A stretch of DNA of 64,000 bases from DAOUET01 sp034430155 (lineage in GTDB: Bacteria; Chloroflexota; Anaerolineae; Anaerolineales; UBA4823): assembly GCA_034430155.1 (NCBI GenBank), contig DAOUET010000079.1:1-64000 (forward strand), given 5' to 3'. Below the pieces are notes generated by a model. It ran no database searches and was not told the DNA's origin. It was given only the letters and a program-made list of their open reading frames with translations. The stretch's first letter is position 1. Every line of letters begins with the position of its first letter. The position numbers and the translations under genes are program-made. Shown one piece after another: positions 19,695 through 28,526 of this stretch.

Positions 19695-22600
19695 ATGCAG
19701 GAGTTAATTACATCCACTGCACGTCCTAAATCTGCTGCAGCGCTGGTAATAGGCGGTGGCATTGGCGGGATGCGTTCGGCGTTAGATATCGCCGATGCAG
19801 GGTTGAAAGTCTATCTTATTGAGCAAACTCCTTGTCTGGGGGGCCGAGTGGCTCAACTCGGCTATATGTTCCCCCAACACGACTGCGTGCTTTGCCGCGG
19901 GACTCCTGACCACGGCTATGGTTGCACCCGCCCCTCTATCTCACCCGCTTACATCCAACACAATCAACATCCAAATATTGAGATCATGACCAACACGCGG
20001 GTGGTCGATGTGGAAGGGCAGGCTGGTGATTTCACCGTTTCACTACGCCAGGAACCTCGCTATGTAAATCCAACCCGATGTATTAACTGCGGGTATTGCA
20101 CCCAGGTTTGTCCCATCGAGCTGCCTGATGAGTACCAGCGCGGCATGACCATGCGCAAAGCTGCGTACAAAGTGGCCGCACGTGCCGCACCAGATGCTTA
20201 TGTTATAGACCGTGGCCCTTATTGTGATGATTGCGGGAAATGTGCCCAGGTTTGCCCAACCAATGCTATCGATTTGAATGAACCGCCTCATCTCTCAACT
20301 GTAGAGGTCGGCGCGATTATTCTAGCGTTAGGTTTTCAAGTTTACGATCCTACCGAACTTGAGGAACTGGGTTATGGGCGCTATCCAAATGTCTTGCATG
20401 CCATGCAGTACGAGCGCCTAGCGAGCCGTTCCGGTCCTACCGAAGGAATTATCGTGCGCCCTTCTGATAGCCAACGACCTGGCTCGATCGCTTGGCTGCA
20501 GTGTATTGGTTCGCGGGACCAAAAGAACGCCTTTTGCTCCTCAATTTGCTGCATGTACGCCACGAAAGAGGCCATATTAGCCAAGCAGCGTCTGGGAAAA
20601 GATGTGGAGTGCCGCATCTTTATTATGGATGAACGCGCCTTCAACAAGGAATACAGCACTTACTTCGCCAAAGCTCGCCAGACTCACGGCATCCAATATA
20701 CTCGCTGCCGTGTTTCTGCGGTCCAGGTTGATCCAGAATCCCAGGATCTCATTTTGCACTATGCTGATGCCAACGGAAGAATACAGCAGGAAAAATTTGA
20801 GATGGTCGTTCTGGCGGCAGGCTTGCAACCATCCAGCTCGGCCCACCACTTGGCTGAAGTACTCGACATCGAATTGAACGAATACGGCTTTTGCCAGACA
20901 GATAAATTCACTCCCCTGCAAACAACCCGCCCCGGCGTATTCGTCTGTGGAGCTTTTTCTTCTCCCAAAGAGATCGCCGAAACCATTATAGATGCCAGCG
21001 GTGCGGCAGCTGAGGTCATGCGGCTGCTCAATGACCGGCTGAACACTTACCCTTACTCCCGTGAATGGCCTTTCTTGTCCGCTGATGGCTTGCCGCCAGA
21101 GCGGGACGTGATGGACCAGCCGCTCAGAGTGGGGGTCTTCGCCTGTGCTTGTGCGGGAACGATCAGCGAGGTACTTGACCTGCACAGTTTGGTGAGCCAG
21201 GCTAAGAACTGGCCGGCAGTGATTAGCGCCGAAGTCATTGATCTGGCATGTTTTCCCGAATCATTACGCTATCTGCAGGAGCAGATTCGTGCAAACGATC
21301 TCAATCGTATTGTCATCGCCGGTTGCAGCAACCGTACCCACGAATCCCTTTTCCAACGTACGGTGAGAATGACCGGGCTAAACCCTTATCTGCTCGAGCT
21401 GGTCAATTTACAGGATCAGTGTAGCCGGGTGCATCGCTGGCAAAGCCAGCTCGCAAACCAAAAAGCGGTTGAATCGGTGCGCATCGCGGTTGGGCGTGTG
21501 TCCGCGGCCAGGCCCGTGCATAAAGATGCATTTATTTGCCAGCCAGGGGCTCTGGTTATCGGGGGCGGGGTCGCTGGAATGACAGCTGCCCTGGCGATTG
21601 CTGACAGCGGTTATGACGTTCATCTTGTTGAACGCACCGAAATGCTGGGTGGCAATCTCCAGAATTTGTATTACGTGGCGGAAGGTTACAATCCGCAACG
21701 CTTATTGCGCGATCTGGTTAACCGCGTCCGCTCTCACCAACGCATCGCTACGCATACACGCACGGAAATTGCGCACCATGGTGGGCATATCGGCAATTTC
21801 TGGGCTGAGTTACGTACCGTCCAACCGAGCGGTTCCTCCGAAACCGTTCACATTCAACACGGGGCCACCATCGTTGCTACAGGCGGCAAAGAGGCTCGCG
21901 AACATCCGCTGCTCAATTACCCCAATGTAATCACGCAAAGAGAGCTGGAAGAGAAGATCATCCACCACCCTGAAGAGATCACTGCCCTCAAGGATGTGGT
22001 CATGATCCAATGTGTGCGACCCGAGGGCGTGGCGGAATACTGTTCGCGGGTGTGCTGCACCAACATGCTCAAGAATGCCACCCGTATCAAATTGTTCAAC
22101 CCAACCTGCCGGGTGACCGTCCTATACAAGAACATTGTGACTTATGGATTCCGCGAAGAGTTCTACACAGAGGCGCGCCGTCATGGAGTCATCTTCATCC
22201 GCTATAGCGATGATGATCCTCCGCAGGTGATTTTTAACGAAGATTTCGACCGGCTTTTTGTCAAAGTGCGGGATCTTTCGCTGGATCGTTTGCTCACTAT
22301 TCCAGCTGACATGATCCCCTTGAGTATGGCTATCACACCCTCTGAAGGTACCCGCGAACTTGCCAATATGCTGCGCGTACCGCTCTCGAGCGAAGGCTTC
22401 TTTGAGGAAGCCCAGCTGAAATTACGACCTATGGATTTCATGCGAGATGGCATCTTCCTGGCGGGTATGGCGCACTATCCCAAGTTTATCGAGGAGAGCA
22501 TCAGCCATGCCCTGGCAGCTGCCGCCCGCGCCTTGGCTTTGCTTTCACAAAAGTCATTATATCTGGGTGGGGTGGTTGCTCAGGTTGATCCGGAGAAATG

Positions 22601-22862
22601 TATTGGTTGCCTGACCTGCACGCGCACTTGCCCCTTTGGCATTCCTCAGGTCGTGCAGTTGGAGGGCCGGCCGGGCGTCGGTGCTCTCGGCGGCGCGGCT
22701 TATATTGACCCGGCCCTATGCCAGGGCTGTGGTACCTGCACTGGCGAATGCCCAGCCGACGCCATACAACTGACCAACTACACTGATGAGCAAATCATGC
22801 TTCGATCGATAGGAGGTTTGGGTAGCTGGCGAACCGAAGTTGCTCAAGAGGTAACCCCATGA
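19695..22862 (+). CDS. HdrA-like iron-sulfur flavoprotein 1 (tandem HdrA)
   Basis: A protein of about 1055 residues made of two HdrA-like halves. The first half has an FAD Rossmann motif (VIGGGIGGMRSA, near residue 18), two ferredoxin-type clusters (CINCGYCTQVCP near 130, CDDCGKCAQVCP near 177) and the HdrA segment CSSICCMYATKEA. The second half starts near residue 484 with a CACAGT motif where HdrA has CHCG. It continues with a second FAD motif (VIGGGVAGMTAAL, near 618) and two C-terminal clusters (CIGCLTCTRTCP, CQGCGTCTGECP). HdrA proteins carry FAD and pass electrons between partners, in some complexes by bifurcation. The ATG at 19695 is chosen over an upstream TTG because GGAG lies 9 nt before it. 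Its stop overlaps the start of mvhD1 (ATGA). Confidence 0.88.
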   Translation: MQELITSTARPKSAAALVIGGGIGGMRSALDIADAGLKVYLIEQTPCLGGRVAQLGYMFPQHDCVLCRGTPDHGYGCTRPSISPAYIQHNQHPNIEIMTNTRVVDVEGQAGDFTVSLRQEPRYVNPTRCINCGYCTQVCPIELPDEYQRGMTMRKAAYKVAARAAPDAYVIDRGPYCDDCGKCAQVCPTNAIDLNEPPHLSTVEVGAIILALGFQVYDPTELEELGYGRYPNVLHAMQYERLASRSGPTEGIIVRPSDSQRPGSIAWLQCIGSRDQKNAFCSSICCMYATKEAILAKQRLGKDVECRIFIMDERAFNKEYSTYFAKARQTHGIQYTRCRVSAVQVDPESQDLILHYADANGRIQQEKFEMVVLAAGLQPSSSAHHLAEVLDIELNEYGFCQTDKFTPLQTTRPGVFVCGAFSSPKEIAETIIDASGAAAEVMRLLNDRLNTYPYSREWPFLSADGLPPERDVMDQPLRVGVFACACAGTISEVLDLHSLVSQAKNWPAVISAEVIDLACFPESLRYLQEQIRANDLNRIVIAGCSNRTHESLFQRTVRMTGLNPYLLELVNLQDQCSRVHRWQSQLANQKAVESVRIAVGRVSAARPVHKDAFICQPGALVIGGGVAGMTAALAIADSGYDVHLVERTEMLGGNLQNLYYVAEGYNPQRLLRDLVNRVRSHQRIATHTRTEIAHHGGHIGNFWAELRTVQPSGSSETVHIQHGATIVATGGKEAREHPLLNYPNVITQRELEEKIIHHPEEITALKDVVMIQCVRPEGVAEYCSRVCCTNMLKNATRIKLFNPTCRVTVLYKNIVTYGFREEFYTEARRHGVIFIRYSDDDPPQVIFNEDFDRLFVKVRDLSLDRLLTIPADMIPLSMAITPSEGTRELANMLRVPLSSEGFFEEAQLKLRPMDFMRDGIFLAGMAHYPKFIEESISHALAAAARALALLSQKSLYLGGVVAQVDPEKCIGCLTCTRTCPFGIPQVVQLEGRPGVGALGGAAYIDPALCQGCGTCTGECPADAIQLTNYTDEQIMLRSIGGLGSWRTEVAQEVTP

Positions 22863-23371
22863 CCGAACCTCACGATACCAAAGCGCTTTTCGAGCCGGAA
22901 ATCACCGCTTTTTATTGTGTCTATTGCGGGTATATGGCAGCAGATACGGCTGGCGCATTGCAGGTTCAATACCCTGCTAACGTGAAGTTTATTCGGTTGC
23001 CCTGCACCGGCAAGACCGATATTCGCTATCTTTTGGAGGCATTTGAACAAGGAGCCGATGGCGTTTACGTGGTAGCCTGCCCCATCGGTAATTGCCACCA
23101 TGTCCGTGGTAACGAGCGCGGCCGCGCCCGCTTGCAAAGAGCCAAACAAATCCTGGATGACATCGGACTTGGCGGTGAACGCCTGGATATGTTCTTTATG
23201 TCGGGCAGCCAGAGCCACACCTTCGCTATGGCAGCCCAAACCATGACTGATCGCATTCGCGAAATGGGCCCTAACCCCCTCAGAATCGCACCAGGAAATG
23301 GCAAGGTTGAAGCGGAAGCTACGCAAAAAGAAGAGGAGGAAGAGGTGGGTTTCAGGGGCAGACGCAGGTAG
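22859..23371 (+). CDS. mvhD: MvhD/FrhD-type hydrogenase iron-sulfur subunit 1 (Cys form)
   Basis: A 170-residue MvhD-like protein, the [2Fe-2S] subunit that carries electrons to or from HdrA. Conserved cysteines are visible in FYCVYCGYMAAD, LPCTGK and VVACPIGNCHHVRGN. The Cys of ACPIG (codon TGC at 23078-23080) aligns with the in-frame TGA of mvhD2. The C-terminus carries an unusual charged tail (KEEEEEVGFRGRRR) after the family end at GPNPLR. The gene overlaps hdrA1 by four bases, so the two are translationally coupled. It is the internal reference for the selenocysteine reading of mvhD2. Confidence 0.88.
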   Translation: MTEPHDTKALFEPEITAFYCVYCGYMAADTAGALQVQYPANVKFIRLPCTGKTDIRYLLEAFEQGADGVYVVACPIGNCHHVRGNERGRARLQRAKQILDDIGLGGERLDMFFMSGSQSHTFAMAAQTMTDRIREMGPNPLRIAPGNGKVEAEATQKEEEEEVGFRGRRR

Positions 23372-23436
23372 TGGCAATCGCGTAGGAGCGTGACGCCGAT
23401 ATTAACCAGTTTCTCAATTGGATGAGGAAGACAGCG

Positions 23437-26400
23437 ATGACTCAGGCCAACCAGGAACCCGTTCTCAAACAGCCCATCGGAGCCGTTATGGTCGTTGGAG
23501 GTGGGATCGCGGGAATGCAGGCTTCCCTGGATCTTGCCGATCAAGGTTTTAAAGTTTATTTGGTAGAAACGAAATCCGCCATTGGGGGGAAAATGGCGCA
23601 GCTCGATAAGACTTTCCCGACCAACGATTGTGCCATGTGCACTATTTCACCAAAACTGGTTGAAACGGGCCGGCACCCCAATATCGAGATTATGACTAAC
23701 ACCGATGTGTTGGAAGTGACCGGCCAGGTGGGTGATTTCAGGGTGCACTTACGCCACGAACCACGCTACATCGACCTGGATAAATGTATGGCATGCGGTG
23801 ATTGTGCCAAAGTTTGCCCGGTGATCGTGCCTGATTTGTTCAACCAAGGGCTTGTTGCTCGCCATGCGGTCTACAAACTCTACCCGCAGGCTGTACCGAA
23901 CGCCTACGCCATCGAAAAGCGCGGCATTGCCCCTTGCCGGGATGCTTGTCCGGCTGGCCAGCGTGCCCAAGGCTACATCGCTTTAATCCGAGAGGGGCGT
24001 TGGCAGGATGCGCTGAGAGTCATCAAAATGGATAATCCCTTCCCCGGCATTTGCGGGCGGATATGCAACCACCGTTGTGAAACCGCCTGCAATCGTGGCC
24101 TGGTGGATGAACCGATTAATATACGCGCCCTCAAACGTTTCGTCACCGACAAAGTATACGCCGAACCCAGACAGCCCGTAGAACCCGTAGCCCGTCGCTA
24201 TGATCAACGCGTCGCCATCATCGGCGCAGGACCGTGTGGTTTGACCGCAGCCCAAGACCTGGTGCTGGCTGGATATAGTGTTACTGTTTTTGAAGCCATG
24301 TCCGTCGCAGGAGGTATGTTACGTCTGGGCGTGCCGGAATATCGCTTGCCTACAGAGATTATCGAACGTGAGGTTCAGGATATCATTGATCTGGGTGTTG
24401 ACCTGCGTTTGGGTTTTCGCATTGATAACCTCGACGATGTCTTTGTCGAAGGTTTCGATGCCGTGCTAATTGCAGTGGGCGCTCATGAGGGCATCCGCTT
24501 GCCCATTCCGGGAGCTAATCTTGACGGGGTATTGATCAATACCCACTTCTTGAGAGATGTACGTCTGGGTAAATACCGCCAGGGAGCCGAAGATGCTCCC
24601 AAGTTAGGAGCACGCGTTCTGGTGTTAGGCGGCGGTAATGTCGCTATCGACTGTGCTCGCAGCGCTATCCGCCTGGGTCGCCAGGTCCATATGGCTTGCC
24701 TGGAATCCCGGGAGCAGATGCCATCTCACCCTTGGGAAATCGAAGCAGCTGAACAAGAGGGCGTAGTCCTGCATCCGGGCTTGTCCTTTGAGCGCATCTT
24801 AGATGACGGTTCTGGGCATGTGCAGGCAATCGAATGTCAGCAGGTTGCCAACTTTAGTTTTGATGAGCGCGGCCGTTTGCACGTAGAAAAAGTGCCAAAT
24901 TCCTCCGAAGTGATTTCCTGCGATAGCATTATCTTCTCGGTGGGGCAACGTGCTGGTCTGGCTTTTATCCCGGAGGACGCTAATGTCGGATTGACAGACC
25001 GTGAGACTATCGCCATAAATCCCAACACCTTGGCTACCTCCCGTCCGGGGGTCTTTGCGGCTGGAGATTGCATTTCGGGGACGGCCTTTGTGATTGAATC
25101 TGTCGACAGGGGTCACACTGCCGCTCAATCCATCCAGCGTTACTTGCGAGGCGAACCTTTGGAACCGCCCTCCAAGCCAGATCTCCCGGTCGTGCGTCTC
25201 AGCCATTCAGAAATAGAGCAGCGCTTGGCCCGTGGTGAGATCAAGCACCAGCCGCGCGTACCTATGCCCGAACTGCCGGTGGATCAACGAATCAGTAACT
25301 TTGTTGAAGTCGAAAGAGGCTATGACGATGAGAGCGCCCAATCTGAGGCTGCTCGCTGCCTGGCTTGCGGGATTTGTTCAGAATGTATGAGTTGTACCTT
25401 CGCTTGTGGGGTAAACGCAATTGATCACGACATGGTCGCTTATCAGGATGACCGCCAGGTTGGTGCCATTATCCTAGCACCCGGCTACCAAATCTATCAT
25501 GCCGAACTTTCAGAGTCCTATGGCTTTGGGCGTTATCCCAATGTGATCACCGCTCTACAATTTGAGCGTTTACTTTCCGCTTCTGGTCCTACCATGGGGC
25601 ATGTCCACCGGCCGTCTGACCATAAGCCTCCTAGCAAGATCGCTTTCCTGCAATGTGTCGGTTCACGCGACCAGAGTCATGATTATTGTTCGGCGGTATG
25701 CTGCATGTACGCTACCAAAGAAGCCGTAATGGCAAAAGAGCACCACCATGACCTGGATATCCATGTGTTTATGATGGATATGCGCGCTTTCTCGAAAGGC
25801 TATTGGAGCTATTTCGAGCGTGCTCGTCAGCATTATGGCATTCATTATCACCGTACCCGAATCAGCGCATTGCATGAAGAACCCCTGTCACACAACCTGG
25901 TTCTCACCTACCAGGCTGACGGCGGTGTCCGTCAGGAAGAAGAATTTGACTTGGTGGTGCTTTCGGTAGGTATGGAAATTTCGCCGTCCGTTCGCGACCT
26001 GGGTCGCAGGTTGGGAGTCGAGTTAGACGAATATGGCTTTTGCCATATGGTACAGTTCAATCCAGTGGAAACCAGTCGCCCGGGGGTCTTCGCAGTAGGG
26101 CCTTTCCGTGAGCCAAAGGACATTTCCGAATCGGTGGTTGAAGCCAGCAGCGCAGCTGCCTCAGCTGCGGCACGCATCAGCCCAGCACGCTTTTCGCTTA
26201 CCACTGTACCTGAGTTTCCACCCGAACGTCGGGTTAGTGGGGAGCCTCCACAGGTCGGAGTCTTCGTTTGTCATTGCGGTTCTAACATCGCAGGATTCCT
26301 CGATGTACCTGACGTCACAGAATACGCCCGCAGCTTACCGTTTGTCGCCCACGCCGAGAATAACCTTTACACCTGTTCCCAGGATAGCATCCGCCACATT

Positions 26401-28050
26401 ACCGAGGTGGTCAAAGAACGCCATCTTAATCGGGTGGTGGTCGCCAGTTGCACGCCGCTTACCCATGCTCCGCTCTTTCAAGATAGTATTCGGGAGGCAG
26501 GCTTGAATCCCTACTTGTTCGAGATGGCCAATATCCGCAACCAATGTTCGTGGGTCCATTCGAACGATCAGGAGGCAGCCACCCGCAAGGCCAAAGATTT
26601 AGTTCGGATGGCGGCAGCCCGCGCCGCCCTGCTGGAGCCGCAAACCACCCTCGAATTGCCGGTGGAGCGTGCCGCCATGGTTATAGGGGGAGGGGCAGCC
26701 GGAATGACCGCCGCCCTCTTCCTGGCTGAGCAAGGCTTTCCGGTCCACCTGGTGGAGAAAGAGGCCAGCCTGGGCGGTAACCTGCAACGAGTTTTCACTA
26801 CCGCGCCACCGTTAAGTTCCAAGGAGCAGCCCAAAGATCCGCAAGACGTTTTGCAGCAGCTACTTGCTCAGGTATGGGCTCATTCGAATATCACCATACA
26901 CTTGAATTCTCAAGTCGTATCCGCCAAAGGGTTTCGAGGCAATTTCACCAGCGTGATTAAAGGGAACGACAGCGCTAAGACCGAGATCAAGCACGGCGCT
27001 ATCGTGATTGCCACTGGCGCTCAAGAATATCGAGGGCCTGAGTATGGCTATGGTCACCATCCAGGCGTGCTTACCCAAATGGAATTCGAGGCTTTGCTAA
27101 CTGGCCGCAGCTCGGCTCATCAGCTTGATACACACCAAAGCAGTGACCAGCTGCCGGATAGCATTGTGATGATCCAATGCGTTGGCCCTGCCGATCAATT
27201 CTGTAGTCGTATTTGCTGCACGGTCGCTTTGAAGAATGCCCTGGCTTTCAAGCAGCGCAAACCGCATGGGCGCGTCGTAATTCTTTATAAGGACATCCGC
27301 GTCTATGGATTTAAAGAGCGCCTCTATACCCGCGCTCGCCAGGAAGGGGTAATCTTTGTACGTTACGATGACGCACATGCCCCTCATCTGGAAGCCGGTG
27401 AGGATGATCAAACCCGCTTGACCATTACCGCCTGGGATCTCAACTTGGGTCAGCCTATCCAGCTAAATCCAGATCTGCTGGTGCTGAGTATGCCGGTCGT
27501 TCCAGCAAATGACGTCAAGGAGCTGGCCGCGCTCTTCAAAGTGCCAGTCGATGCTGATGGCTTTTTCTCGGAAGCCCATGTGAAGCTGCGCCCGGTGGAC
27601 TTTGCTACCGATGGCATCTTCATGGCGGGTATGGCTCATTACCCCAAACTCTTGGATGAAACCATGATCCAGGCGCAAGCAGCTGCGTCGCGGGCTGCCC
27701 GTGTACTTAGCCGGGAAACTTTGACTGCGGGAGGTCGTGTGGCAGTGGTGGACGAGCTCATGTGCACGGGATGCCTTACCTGTGTGCGAATATGCCCTTT
27801 CAACGTGCCCCAGATTCAATCGAACCTGACCGGTGTGGGGAATATTATGGGAGCAGCTTATATCGAGCCATCTGTTTGCCAGGGATGCGGCTTATGCGCA
27901 GCTGAATGCCCCGCCAGAGCTATTCAGTTGATGCATTACACCGATGCACAAATGACAGCTAAGGTCAGCGCATTATTGGATTCAAATACAGGATTTGTAC
28001 CTTTGGAGGAGTTAACGGTAAGTGACAATTTAGCGTCACGGTCACAATGA
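23437..28050 (+). CDS. Giant HdrA-like flavoprotein with inserted GltD-like NAD(P)H module
   Basis: A protein of about 1537 residues. HdrA part one begins with FAD motif VVGGGIAGMQAS (near 18) and CMACGDCAKVCP (near 117). A module of about 460 residues (about 162-625) then interrupts it. This insert has the Fer4_20-type CRDACPAGQRAQGYI and CGRICNHRCETACNRG, a GltD-like Rossmann motif VAIIGAGPCGLTAAQ, an NAD(P) motif VLVLGGGNVAIDCARS, and AAGDCISGTAFV. HdrA sequence resumes (CLACGICSECMSCTFAC and onward), then CHCGSN (near 945), a second FAD motif (near 1080) and two ferredoxin clusters (near 1442 and 1482). The insert should add NAD(P)H oxidation, as in NfnB or glutamate synthase small subunit. 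The start at 23437 has GAGGAAG about 7 nt upstream. Confidence 0.88.
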   Translation: MTQANQEPVLKQPIGAVMVVGGGIAGMQASLDLADQGFKVYLVETKSAIGGKMAQLDKTFPTNDCAMCTISPKLVETGRHPNIEIMTNTDVLEVTGQVGDFRVHLRHEPRYIDLDKCMACGDCAKVCPVIVPDLFNQGLVARHAVYKLYPQAVPNAYAIEKRGIAPCRDACPAGQRAQGYIALIREGRWQDALRVIKMDNPFPGICGRICNHRCETACNRGLVDEPINIRALKRFVTDKVYAEPRQPVEPVARRYDQRVAIIGAGPCGLTAAQDLVLAGYSVTVFEAMSVAGGMLRLGVPEYRLPTEIIEREVQDIIDLGVDLRLGFRIDNLDDVFVEGFDAVLIAVGAHEGIRLPIPGANLDGVLINTHFLRDVRLGKYRQGAEDAPKLGARVLVLGGGNVAIDCARSAIRLGRQVHMACLESREQMPSHPWEIEAAEQEGVVLHPGLSFERILDDGSGHVQAIECQQVANFSFDERGRLHVEKVPNSSEVISCDSIIFSVGQRAGLAFIPEDANVGLTDRETIAINPNTLATSRPGVFAAGDCISGTAFVIESVDRGHTAAQSIQRYLRGEPLEPPSKPDLPVVRLSHSEIEQRLARGEIKHQPRVPMPELPVDQRISNFVEVERGYDDESAQSEAARCLACGICSECMSCTFACGVNAIDHDMVAYQDDRQVGAIILAPGYQIYHAELSESYGFGRYPNVITALQFERLLSASGPTMGHVHRPSDHKPPSKIAFLQCVGSRDQSHDYCSAVCCMYATKEAVMAKEHHHDLDIHVFMMDMRAFSKGYWSYFERARQHYGIHYHRTRISALHEEPLSHNLVLTYQADGGVRQEEEFDLVVLSVGMEISPSVRDLGRRLGVELDEYGFCHMVQFNPVETSRPGVFAVGPFREPKDISESVVEASSAAASAAARISPARFSLTTVPEFPPERRVSGEPPQVGVFVCHCGSNIAGFLDVPDVTEYARSLPFVAHAENNLYTCSQDSIRHITEVVKERHLNRVVVASCTPLTHAPLFQDSIREAGLNPYLFEMANIRNQCSWVHSNDQEAATRKAKDLVRMAAARAALLEPQTTLELPVERAAMVIGGGAAGMTAALFLAEQGFPVHLVEKEASLGGNLQRVFTTAPPLSSKEQPKDPQDVLQQLLAQVWAHSNITIHLNSQVVSAKGFRGNFTSVIKGNDSAKTEIKHGAIVIATGAQEYRGPEYGYGHHPGVLTQMEFEALLTGRSSAHQLDTHQSSDQLPDSIVMIQCVGPADQFCSRICCTVALKNALAFKQRKPHGRVVILYKDIRVYGFKERLYTRARQEGVIFVRYDDAHAPHLEAGEDDQTRLTITAWDLNLGQPIQLNPDLLVLSMPVVPANDVKELAALFKVPVDADGFFSEAHVKLRPVDFATDGIFMAGMAHYPKLLDETMIQAQAAASRAARVLSRETLTAGGRVAVVDELMCTGCLTCVRICPFNVPQIQSNLTGVGNIMGAAYIEPSVCQGCGLCAAECPARAIQLMHYTDAQMTAKVSALLDSNTGFVPLEELTVSDNLASRSQ

Positions 28051-28061
28051 GAGGATTCGTT

Positions 28062-28472
28062 ATGGATGAGCTATCTCTTCAGATTGTCGCTTATTGCTGT
28101 GAACATTGCGCCTACGCGGCAGCTGATCTCGCTGGCGGGCTGCGAATGCAGTATTCTCCGGCGATAAAAATCGTGCAGTTGCCTTGTACGGGCAAATTGG
28201 ATGCCCTCATGGTTCTGAAGGCCATCGAGGATGGCGTAGATGGTGTGATGGTCGCTGGTTGACTTCCTGGTGATTGCCATTACCTGGAAGGTAATCTCAA
28301 CGCCAAACGCCGGATCGAGCACATCCAATATTTGCTGGAGAAAATCGGCCTGGAGGACGAGCGAGTTCGTATGTTCTATATGTCCGCTGCTATGGCTGGT
28401 CAATTCGTTTCAGCCACCGAAGAGATGGTTGCACAAATTTCGAACTTGGGTCCAAACCCTTTGAGAAAATAA
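28062..28472 (+). CDS. mvhD: Selenocysteine-containing MvhD-type subunit 2 (in-frame TGA)
   Basis: A 136-residue MvhD paralogue if the in-frame TGA at 28260-28262 is read as selenocysteine. Before the TGA: AYCCEHCAYAAAD, LPCTGK and GVMVAG. After it, in the same frame: LPGDCHYLEGNLNAKRR, and on to ISNLGPNPLRK and a TAA stop. The residue at the TGA aligns with Cys in the mvhD1 motif ACPIGNCHH. Both sides of the TGA are conserved, and a SECIS-like hairpin follows at the right distance. MvhD-type subunits with Sec are known in other prokaryotes. The start at 28062 has GAGAGG 6-7 nt upstream; an earlier ATG (28047) overlaps the hdrA2 stop. Conventional calling would give a truncated 71-residue product. 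The alternative, a pseudogene, is less likely given the intact downstream frame. Confidence 0.88.
28274..28300 (+). promoter_or_regulatory. Bacterial SECIS-like hairpin in mvhD2
   Basis: ATTACC (28279-28284) pairs with GGTAAT (28290-28295) in a perfect 6-bp stem around the 5-nt loop TGGAA. A lower 3-bp stem (TTG 28274-28276 with CAA 28298-28300) lies below a 2x2 internal loop. The loop starts 22 nt after the TGA. The second loop base is G. These match the published general rules for bacterial SECIS elements: apical loop about 16-37 nt after UGA, and a G among the first two loop bases. Confidence 0.75.
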
Positions 28473-28526
28473 CCTGCCTTACCTGTGAAAATAGGTAAAT
28501 CCGCTTTTTATTATTAGGAGTACCTC

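Noticed and set aside
28047..28262. A 71-residue stand-alone protein ending at the TGA
   Set aside because: The family sequence continues in frame after the TGA, and a SECIS-like hairpin follows. The short ORF is a truncated reading of mvhD2.
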